From Tricholoma matsutake (Eukaryota > Basidiomycota > Agaricomycetes > Agaricales > Tricholomataceae): DNA of 64,000 nt. The stretch spans positions 682,001-746,000 of the forward strand of contig AP026539.1 of the NCBI GenBank assembly GCA_026075535.2. Direction: 5' to 3'. The position numbers and the translations under genes are program-made. This document shows positions 10,314 to 18,838 of the stretch, one piece after another (the first letter of the stretch is position 1; each line of letters opens with the position of its first letter). The notes beneath the pieces are model-generated. The model searched no databases. It saw only the letters and a program-made list of their open reading frames with translations, and was not told the DNA's origin.

Positions 10314-11938
10314 CTAATTCTTGACTTGCTTTTTCTTCTTCTTCTTGTCACCTGTCCCTTTAGGTCCACCCTCAACCTTGTCACCTTTGACATGTTTCCC
10401 TCTCTTCATTTTCCTCCCATGTTCCTCCAGAAATGTCTCCAAATCCTTGAACATATAACTTGCTTCCTTTTTACCCCAAAGATCCTCATCAGAAGGTGCC
10501 CCTGGATCACCCTCCAGCCAATCCGCCAAATCCAGATAGTTCGATACCTTTGAAAACAATTTCTTGTAGTGGGAGTGAAAAAAAGATTTCAAAATGAAAA
10601 GCTGAATGATATCTGCTCCCATAAGCTTGTCACCAACCCAAGACTTGTTAGACATCATTTCTCCATAGGTCTTGGATGCCTGAAGGTAAGCCTTATATTT
10701 TTCATAGGCTTGACATAGACTACCATCACTTCTATCAGACAGGTCAGGAGAAACCCCAAGTTGTATCAAAATTTCCTTCTTGAAGAAATTCAAACCAGGG
10801 TCCCCAGGTGTTTCAGACCAAGTAGCCATGGTTGAGTGAACAGAAGTTGAATGAGAAGCAACTCTAGAACCAGCTTGAGAATGAGAGTTAGCTTGAGAAG
10901 AATGATTTGCAAAACCCATAGGAGGCATCGACTGAGATGATTCATGGATCTCATCATTAGTCTACATAGGTCATCAGTTGATTGAAAAATGAATTAGAAG
11001 TTCATGGCAATATACTTACAACAAGAATATGCAGGACATCTTCACCATTGTGGCATGTCCACACTGCATACTCATCATCCTCTATTGCAGTCTCATAGTG
11101 GCCCTTGATATTCCAGACTGAATTTTCATGCAGGAAAATGTGATGGTTTTCATCTAAAAAAATAACATGTAAAAATCCAACATATCTAAATATGAACTGG
11201 AACCATACTGCGAACTGGTGAATATTTATGAGAAAGGACTCTTAATACCTTTGTGAGGTTGGGTGTGACTGCATGTTTGAGCTCCATGTGAGGCTTCACA
11301 ATAGTTGGATCAGCATATGCAGTGTACACCTGTACCTGACCAATGTGATGTTCAAGGCCATAGTCAAGAGGAATAGCATCAGCATTATTGAACACATTCC
11401 CCTCAGCTTGCCCACATAGAATCCCACCAGTAACATGGGAGGCTCTTTGCAAATCAATTGTAGGACTTCTATTGAGGCAAGGAGGACTTCACATATGAAT
11501 ATCTAAAACCAGGCATCCAACATAATCTACACTTTAAATACACAGTAACTTACCATGTTCTACATGGGCAGAATCTAGTAAAAAAACTATTCCATCAGTG
11601 AGTGAGATGAGAAGATAATAAAATTGCGAACTAGCAGTGTCGGCTGCATTGGGGATGGTGCTGGTGTTGGGGCTGTCCCCACTGGCATTGGTGTTGGTGC
11701 CATGTGCACTGGTGTTGGCATTGGCAATGTGGCTGTCCCCCCTGGCATTGGCATTGGCACTGTCCCTGCTGGCATTGGTGTTGGTGCTGTCCCCACTGGC
11801 ATTGGCATTGGTGCTGTTCTTGTGGGTGCTGGTGCTGGTGCTGGTGTTGTGGCTGTCCCCACTGGTGTTGGTGTTGGCTTTGGTGCCCTTGGCATTGGCT
11901 TTCAGCTTTGTCTGGTGTTCATCTTCATCATTGTCTGC
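10314..11938 (-). pseudogene. KDZ element second gene, 3' part (function unknown)
   Basis: This is the downstream half of the gene that begins at 31127. Exons on the minus strand encode, in order: a Thr/Asn/Ala/Gly/Asp-rich tandem repeat (11590-11905); FYYLLISLTDGIVFLLDSA; a conserved-looking globular segment (PTIDLQRASHVTGGILCGQA, then NVFNNADAIPLDYGLEHHIG, then VYTAYADPTIVKPHMELKHA); a second segment (HHIFLHENSVWNIKGHYETA, then DDEYAVWTCHNGEDVLHIL); a helical segment; and a Lys-rich tail (DKKKKKKQVKN) that could be a nuclear signal. Introns with GT..AG ends lie near 11504-11554 and 11158-11215, with a probable third near 10963-11015. One TGA near 11489 replaces CGA. I do not recognise the family. 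The transposase gene starts less than 100 nt downstream on the same strand. Confidence 0.6.
11590..11905. repeat. Coding tandem repeat in the KDZ second gene
   Basis: Short GC-rich units such as CCACTGGCATTGGTGTTGGT and GTCCCCACTGGCATTGG are repeated about nine to ten times with variable spacing (about 24-48 bp, multiples of 3). On the minus strand they encode GDSxNTxAS/NANA-type repeats. All changes keep the frame open. Confidence 0.75.
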
Positions 11939-12283
11939 TGTTGGAATCGCACTGTGAGTCCATAACGCTTTTGATGCATTTGATGCGTGTGCTATTTTAG
12001 CATTCCCTTTGATCCGTGTGGTCAGCTTGTGTTTAAGTTTCCTCTTGTCTCTTTTCCTTTGACACACATCCTTTTGTTATGCATTACACATATATATATC
12101 TTCAGTAGTTTACTTTATCACCTCAGTCAGTTATCCAGAGACTGAGGTGAGCTATATTTACTATACATATTTATTGATGCGTACTTACTCTACTACAACA
12201 GTTGTTTATACTAGGTATAGTACGGATTAATACAGTCACTTATCTAGAGACTGAGTTGTTTATACTAGGATTCACTTTCTACA
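11939..12283 (+). repeat. Copia 5' LTR
   Basis: 345 bp, TG..CA ends. TATATATATC at 12090-12100 is the likely TATA box. Two related hairpins follow, at 12118-12150 (11-bp perfect stem, CAGTC..GACTG core) and around 12234-12258. By eye the 3' LTR copy differs at only a handful of sites, mostly C/T or G/A. Confidence 0.93.
12118..12150 (+). promoter_or_regulatory. Hairpin downstream of the copia TATA box
   Basis: TCACCTCAGTC (12118-12128) and GACTGAGGTGA (12140-12150) form an 11-bp perfect stem around an 11-base loop. The same structure is in the 3' LTR and in the divergent copia LTR at 56769-57120, where stem and loop are both kept (CACCTCAGTC / GACTGAGGTG). It begins about 25 bp after the TATA-like run, so it would be at or near the RNA 5' end. 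Confidence 0.6.
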
Positions 12284-12294
12284 GGTTATGGGCC
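12284..12294 (+). other. Copia primer-binding site: half-tRNA (initiator Met) type
   Basis: GGTTATGGGCC directly follows the LTR. It is the complement of GGCCCATAACC, the anticodon arm (CAU) of eukaryotic initiator tRNA, rather than of a tRNA 3' end. Drosophila copia and yeast Ty5 are known to prime from this internal tRNA site, so the reading is consistent with the family. Confidence 0.65.
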
Positions 12295-12493
12295 ATTCTC
12301 ATCGTCTTTGAACAATGGGAGAAAGTATCCTAGCCACTCGACGTTCTGCTTTGTCATACCTTCTGATCCGTTTCCCTGATCGTTTTTGATCTCGGATCAA
12401 TTCCTTTGTCTTTCATGGACCCAGCTGCTCTACCATTGTGTCTCTCTCATCTCCCTTTGCACACTCGTCGTCCACTAACCTTGGTTTTCTATC

Positions 12494-14342
12494 ATGGGTA
12501 CCGATACTGTTGATCCCCTGTCCATTTCCCCTATCAAACTTTCTGTGCAATATACCGGGGAGAAGCTCGACAAACTTAAATCAAATTACAAAGAATGGTG
12601 CCAGGAGATTATTATTGCTTTATCATTAAACGGCCTTTATGAATATGTTATGGGCAGAATACCTGAGCCCACTTCTACCGAACTCTGAGCGCTTGCCAAC
12701 TGGAAGGCGAATTCCTGCCTCGCATATGCGTTTATTGCATCCAGCATCTCTCCGTCTGAGCGTAAATTCCTGGACATTAAAGTAGGCCCTGATGTGAACT
12801 GGAAAATTCTCCAGGACCGTCACCAGAAGGAAGGCCCCATTCGGCAGGTCCAGCTCTTACAACAAGTGCTTTCCATCCAGTGTACGAAGGACACACCACT
12901 CCCCGAGACAGCAGAAAAGATTTGTGCGTTAATTGAACATGCTTTTGCCATGGGTGATATACAGGCCGATCTTCTTTGTTGCATCGCTCTCCTTAATTCC
13001 CTTAGTGATAATTTTCCACATGCTCGCTCCATTATTTCACGAGATATTGCCGCTTCTTCCCTCTCAGCTCCATATGGCTCGAAAGATATCAAATTATTTC
13101 TGGAGAACAAACAATCATTACTTGAGAACGATCAGCGTGGTGATTCCAAAAACCATGCCGCTTTTACCGCACAGTCCAAATCTTCCAAGCTCCCTAACGC
13201 ACCAATCTTCACCAACACTAACTGTGGGAAATCTGGCCACACAAAACAATATTGCATTAAACCTGGCGGTGGTATGGCTGGGAAATCACTCGAGGAGTCG
13301 ATCGCTGCTCGCAGGGCTGCCCGTGAGAAGAAATCCTTACTGGCTGGCACTACAAAGGTTCCTATTACCGTGAAGGACATTAATGGTCATGCCTTCACTG
13401 TCATGGTCAACCCTGATATTCCTACCCCACCTGCACCAGAATTTGCCAGGCTTGCTCACGACCCGCTGCCTTTAGACCCTTCAGACATGCTGGAATATGA
13501 AGGATGGGTTGCTGTGGAGGAGGAGCTCACCACTACAGTGGACTGGAAACACCATACATCACCCATCCCTGACAATGCGCTCACCGTGGAACCCCTTTCA
13601 CAGACTTGTCGCTCATGCATTACCTTAGATGCTCTCCCCTTTATTATTGACTCTGGGGCTACAGTACATATATCCCCTGACAAGTCTGACTTCCTCACCT
13701 TACGACCCATTTCACCTCGCTCTGTCAGAGGTGTCGGTGGTTCATCTATTGATGCTGTCGGTGTTGGTGATATACAGCTAAGAATAGCCCAGGGCACATC
13801 AATTATTTTATGTAATGCCCTCTACATCCCAAAATCGGCAGTTCGGCAGATCTCAGTGGGCATGCTGGCCAACGACTCTAACGCTGTTGCACATTTTGAC
13901 AGTAACACATGCTGGTTCACTGATAAATCCTGCGGGGCCTTCATAGCTCATGGATTGCGCATATCTAGAAAGCTTTACATGCTCAACATTGCATTGGCCC
14001 AGGCTGATCACGTGCTAACGGTTCACAAGACCCCTACTCTCGAGACATGGCATTGTCGTCTGGGTCACACAAATTACCAGGCACTCTGGAATATGGCCAA
14101 GAAGGGCACTTTCACTGGTGCACCACTCGCTTCATTGTAAAAATTACCTAAATGTGATTCCTGTGTCCTTGGCAAGCAGACCAAGTCTCCAGTCCCCAAG
14201 AAATGTCAGGAGGGACCAGGCCATAAGGTGACAAGGAAGCTGGAAAAGGTGTGGGTGGATCTATCTGGACCACATTCAGTAACGTCGCATGCGGGGAACC
14301 GTTATATCATGGATATAGTAGACGACTACACCTCATTCCCAT
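12494..14342 (+). pseudogene. Copia gag-protease-integrase N-terminus
   Basis: The frame starts at ATG 12494 (MGTDTVDPLSISPIKL). Gag contains a Cys-His knuckle near 13216-13263 (NCGKSGHTKQYC). The protease active site is FIIDSGATVHISP near 13640. The GAG-pre-integrase segment is TLETWHCRLGHTNYQAL (about 14035), followed by CDSCVLGKQ (about 14154), giving the HHCC zinc site. The integrase core begins VWVDLSGPHS and reaches DIVDDYTSFP, where gypsy B interrupts it. TGA at 12686 replaces Arg CGA, and TAA at 14138 replaces Gln CAA. The remaining domains resume at 27436. Confidence 0.9.
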
Positions 14343-14796
14343 TGTTACGATTTGTTATCTGGACCCGCAAGACTGGGCACTTCATTTTTCTCGTTCCATT
14401 TGACTCACTTCTGACAGGAGATGCTTTGACGCATGGTGACTCCATGCACCCAAACCCACCCCCCATGCATGCCGTGATACAACAGCCCTTTGACATGAGG
14501 TCCATGATGTCAGACACTCACGATCGACATGCTGCACCGCAGCATGCCCTTGACACCGGATCCTTGACATCAGATCCATGACATCGGACGCCTCATGCCA
14601 GGCATGAGGCTGTTCTCTTATTGTTCTCCAATATGCTGTGCTGCAGCACTCCTTGACATTGGACTCCTCATGCGAGGCATGAGGCCTACTGTTTCTATTG
14701 ATCTTTCTATTTATACTTGATAACAATCTTACATTCTGATTGGACAATAGACATCCTCGAACTGTATATAAGCTGTAGTAATACTGTCTGTATTCC

Positions 14797-14808
14797 TCAG
14801 CTTGACCT
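14797..14808 (+). promoter_or_regulatory. Predicted gypsy B RNA 5' end, complementary to the primer site
   Basis: TCAGCTTGACCT begins 32 bp after the start of TATATAA (14765). Its reverse complement AGGTCAAGCTGA is found at 15104-15115, three bases after the LTR end. This is the geometry of Tf1-type self-priming, where the RNA 5' end folds back as primer. Twelve of twelve bases match. Confidence 0.65.
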
Positions 14809-14846
14809 AATTCAATCAATGGTCTTAGACTCAACCAGAACACTCG

Positions 14847-15057
14847 ACAGCTAAGGAAGCCCCTTAGTTGTGATACACTCAAACTCGACAGTCAGAAAGC
14901 CTCTGACTGTGATACACGAACTGACGGTGCACTCAGAAAGCCTCTGAGTATGGACAGCCGTGACGACTTGAGGAAGTACCCAAGTGAAGGCAGGAAGCCC
15001 GATACACTAGGAAAGTCTCCTAGTGCGATACAAGACAGTTGGAAAGCCTCCAACTGT
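14847..15057 (+). ncRNA. Array of six stem-loops with AAGYC-type loops in the gypsy B LTR
   Basis: Hairpins: H1 14847-14871 (10 bp with one G-T pair), H2 14888-14910 (9 bp), H3 14931-14949 (7 bp), H4 14966-14985 (5+2 bp, one bulge), H5 15005-15025 (8 bp), H6 15035-15057 (9 bp). The loops are AAGCC, AAGCC, AAGCC, AAGTA, AAGTC, AAGCC. Stem sequences differ but pair, and several linkers contain GATACA. The 3' LTR keeps all six (27181-27391), and in H1 it has an A-T pair where the 5' LTR has G-T. The array lies downstream of the predicted start, so it would be in the RNA leader. No known motif is recognised. Confidence 0.75.
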
Positions 15058-15103
15058 AACACACAAAGCCAAGGCTGAGTCAAGGACCTATAGTCTTAAC
15101 AAA

Positions 15104-15115
15104 AGGTCAAGCTGA
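15104..15115 (+). other. Gypsy B primer-binding site, self-complementary
   Basis: AGGTCAAGCTGA follows the LTR end by two bases (15102-15103) and is the exact reverse complement of 14797-14808. No TGG start, as expected for a tRNA 3'-end primer site, is present. Confidence 0.6.
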
Positions 15116-15118
15116 TCT

Positions 15119-16234
15119 ATGAAGTCCACCTACCTAGGTGCAGACACAACGTCTTTCAGACAAAGCCCAGACAGACCTCCAACCAGAGCATCATCATCAG
15201 GAAGAACCCCATGGTATAGATACCAGGGTCGACTAGTACAATACTCGGAACCAGCACAGAAGTGGTTCTCAAAGAGAACCAGTGACGAAGAACCCCGATA
15301 CCTCGACAAAGAGGATTTTAGATCCTTTGATAAAGAAGAAACCCCAGAACGAGACCCATTCTCCTTATCCGACGACAACGCCAACATGTCTACCAAACCC
15401 ACCGCATCGACCAGGGAGATTAGAATCCGAACCCCCTTCAACTTCACAGGGGACCGAACAAGAACTGCAAAGTTCTTACAAGAAGTGAAACTCTATTTGA
15501 GAGTGAACCACGGAATCTACGACACAGATAAGAAGATCATCTTTGCATTGTCCTTCATGAATGGAGGAACGGCTGCACCCTGGGCACAGACTTGGGCAGA
15601 AAGGGAAGACCTAGGAACCTGGTCTACCTTTGAAGCAATGCTCAGGACAGCATTCACACCAATCGATGAAGCTGGCAGGGCCAGAACCGAGATGAAGACA
15701 TTGAAGCAGGGACAGGACCTGGAGGACTACATTGCGCAGTTCCGAATCCTGCGAGAGAAGGCGGGAATCAACAATGACACCGCCCTCATTGAACTCTTCA
15801 TGGATGGGTTAAACCCCAAGCTCCTCGAAAGAGTTTTCAACATGGAAACAATCCCTACGACCTTGGAAGGAATGATCAACGCCGCCTCCAAGTATGATGG
15901 ACAGTGGAGGAGAGCAAAAGCCATAACAGGGAGGCTGCAGGAGGCTTTTACGAGGAAGCTCCCGGCCTCTAACGCAAAGGAAACCCCACTCGAGATCAAC
16001 CACCTCTCCTACCAGGAGAGGATCAAACACATGAAGAAAGGATTGTGCTTTGTGTGCCACCAGCCTGGACACAGAGCAACCGAACACAAGAAAGGGGAAA
16101 AGAGGACCGAGGACCGGCCATCCCCAAAGAATAAAGGAAAAGAAGCCTACTCTAGGATCTGAGCGATCGTAGGAGAACTAGACGAAGAAGAAAAGAAAGA
16201 AGCTCTCGCCGCAATTGAGGATGAGGGTTTTTAA
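15119..16234 (+). pseudogene. Gypsy B gag
   Basis: Starts at ATG 15119, just after the primer site, and would end at TAA 16232. It is broken by TGA at 16160 where CGA (Arg) is expected, after SRI. The capsid region is TAKFLQEVKLYLRVN..FALSFMNGGTAAPWAQTW..LEDYIAQFRILREKAG, typical of Ty3/gypsy gag. The knuckle CFVCHQPGHRATEH (about 16049) has His in place of the last Cys. Gag would form the capsid and bind the RNA. Confidence 0.88.
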
Positions 16235-18401
16235 AGAGGTGGCCTGCCTCGATGCCAGGTACCACCGAACTTTCCGTCTGCTCTGTACTACTGGCCACTT
16301 TGACAAATCAATCTATGTGTTTAGATATCAAAGTGGCAGGGACAGGCAGAGGGAAAGACATCGAAACCGAAGCCCTACTCGACTCAGGAGTGGGAGGGAT
16401 ATTCATGAGCCATGAATTCACAGAAAGCAGTGGATTCAAATTGTGCCCCCTGGAAAGGGTAATCAGAGTCAAGAACATGGATGGAACCCCAAACAAGAGA
16501 GGGGAAATCTCCCACTATGCCAGAGGACTCTTAACGATCAACGGAAGGACTTTCCCAACAACCTTCCTGATTGCAGGACTGGGAAAGGAATCAATCATCC
16601 TAGGTCTGCCATGGCTCAGAAGAATCAACCCAGTAATCGACTGGAAGATCAGAACCTTCCAGTTCAGGACAAAGGACGAGACTTACCCAGAGTTCTCATA
16701 TGGGAAAGGAAGAACCCTTATCGGAAGGGTGCAAACCGAGAAACCCAACGAAGGGTACCTATCATGGTGCTAGAGGGGAACTGAAAAGAAGAAGGACCCC
16801 TTTGACATGACAAAAGAAGAGCGACAGGCATGGTGCCAAAAGATTGTCGCCAAAGAACAAGAAAAGCTCGCCCTCAAGAAGAAGACTGCCGAGGAAGAAC
16901 GAGCATGATGGAAAAAGGTAACCACCAGAGAACTGGAGAGACTGGCCACCAGAAAAGAAGAAGAACGACTGGCACTGGCCCAAATAGTCACAAAAGCAAG
17001 GGAAAAGATAGCCCTGAAAGGCAAGAAAGAAGAGCTGGCGAAAGAAGAATACTGAGAGCTATGCTGAAGAGTTGTTGCCAAGGCAAAACTGATGGGAGGA
17101 GTCCTCCACAAAGAACCAAGAAGAAGCAAGACACCCAAAGCGACGATCGAAGAAATCGACAACAAAGAGATCACAATTACGACTCTTCAAGATGCAGAGC
17201 CCATTGGGCCACAGGACAAAGAAGACACTGGGAAGGAAAACCCAGCACTGGCAAACCACAAACAGGCAATGGAACAGGCAACAGAACAGGCAATGGAATG
17301 GACACCCAAACAAGAAATTGCAGACGATGAACTACTGATCACCTACATTCGAGGAGAACCCATCATTGGAATATTTGAACCAGCTAAGACGCCACTGATG
17401 GAGGAGTATGCCAAGCCAAAATATGGATACTCCCAGAAGACAAAGACAATCTCTCAAATCGTGAAGGCAAAAGGATCACCGCGATATGCATACGGACAGA
17501 ATATCTGGATTAGGGCAAAAACATTGGTCTCACAACACCTGACACATAAGAAGGAAGGAGACCCCGAACAGAAGACCCTAGACGAACTACTCCCAGAACA
17601 GTATAAGGAGTACCGACGGATATTCGAAAAGGAAGCATCGGAAAGATTCCCAGAATCAAGATCCTGGGATCATGCGATCGAACTTAAACCAGATTTTATG
17701 GCAAAGGACTGCAGGGTTTACCCGTTATCGCTGGCAGAACAGAGGAAACTCGATGAGTTTCTCGACGAAAGCCTGAAGAAAGGATACATCTGACCATCGA
17801 AATCACCCATGGCGTCACCATTCTTCTTCGTTGCGAAGAAGGACTCGGATGCGCTACGACCTTGCCAAGATTACAGGTACTTGAACAATGGAACAATCAA
17901 GAACACCTACCTGCTGCCGCTGGTAGGAGACCTGTTGGACAAACTAAGAGGGGCAAAATGGTTTATGAAATTGGACATCCAATGGGGATATCACAACGTC
18001 AGAATCAAAGATGGAGATCAATGGAAGGCAGCCTTCAAGACAAATCGGGGGCTGTTCGAACCAACAGTGATGTTCTTTGGATTATGCAACTCACCGGCGA
18101 CCTTCCAGGCAATGATGAACAAGATATTCTGTGACATGATCGGGGAAGGATGGCTCGTGATCTACATGGATGACATCCTGATATTCTCCAAGGATCAGAA
18201 CAAACACCAGGAAAGGACAAAGAGGGTACTGCAAAGACTGGCAGAAAATGATTTATACCTGAAGCTGGAGAAATGCAAGTTTGACGTCCACGAGGTGGAA
18301 TTCTTGGGTCTGATCATCCAACCCAACGAAATTGCCATGGACAACACGAAACTGGCAGGTATACAGGATTGGCCAACCCCGACAAACGTAAAGGCAGTCA
18401 G
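16228..18401 (+). pseudogene. Gypsy B pol, first part: protease and reverse transcriptase
   Basis: Pol lies in the -1 frame relative to gag, entered at the T5 run 16228-16232 that overlaps the gag stop. The protease has LLDSGVGGIFMS (near 16377; Val replaces the usual Ala), then ILGLPWLRRINPVIDW. A long charged linker (16800-17100) precedes [47 protein letters not shown] (18163-18189, intact). Stops: TGA at 16906, 17053 and 17791 all replace Arg CGA, and TAG at 16771 is of another kind. The frame is cut at 18401 by gypsy C and resumes at 24449. Confidence 0.9.
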
Positions 18402-18827
18402 TATAAGGGCAACCTGAGCCTCTAGCAAAGGGAAATCCGAAGTTAAAATTATACTACATAATACAGGTATTGGGGACACACCTAGCAAAGGGAAATCCGA
18501 AGAGAAAACTCTAAGGATCCCCTTGCTGATGCCCAGTATATGTGAAGACGACAAAAATCAAATATAACCTAAAAATAGAAAAAGGCGGAGATAGGCGGAT
18601 CAAGGCCGCCGAATGACATCATACCAAGGGGTATGTGTCGGAAGGGGTACTCCGCCTCTAAATATAAAAGTGTCAACATATACAAACATGATAGCAAGGG
18701 AAAATTAGTAATAAAATCCGGAAAAATCATAGAAAATGAAGAATAGAAGGAAATGAGGTGGGGAAAAATATGGGACGAACATAAAAAATGGGAAAAACAC
18801 ACAGGGCACCCCCCTAGTCCCCTTACA
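18402..18827 (-). repeat. Gypsy C 3' LTR
   Basis: On the minus strand it starts TGTAAGGGGACTAGG and ends CCCTTATA, so the 3' terminus is TA and not the usual CA. It contains two direct copies of CTAGCAAAGGGAAATCCGAA about 61 bp apart (near 18422 and 18483) and short hairpins (CATACC..GGTATG; GGCGG..CCGCC). The copy at 24023-24448 is almost identical. Confidence 0.93.
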
Positions 18828-18838
18828 TCACCCCCTCT

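Larger units (their letters stand above)
14343..15101 (+). repeat. Gypsy B 5' LTR
   Basis: 759 bp. TATATAA at 14765-14771 is the TATA box. The predicted RNA start is at about 14797, 32 bp on. Downstream lie the hairpin array 14847-15057 and the LTR end TAGTCTTAACA. The 3' LTR lacks 14368-14846, so it has lost the TATA box and start site. Confidence 0.92.

Noticed and set aside
11637..12000. Long plus-strand open frames of Leu/Val/Gly or Cys/Trp repeats
   Set aside because: They are shadows of the minus-strand coding tandem repeat in the KDZ second gene. All three plus frames are open only because of the repeat.
14847..15057. CRISPR-like array
   Set aside because: Units are short, the constant part is only the loop region and the variable parts are the paired stem arms. 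It is a hairpin series in an LTR of a eukaryotic element.
16771..17090. TGA read as an amino acid (reassigned code)
   Set aside because: The TGA codons lie at Arg positions, and Trp is encoded by TGG everywhere. CpG deamination explains them without a code change.
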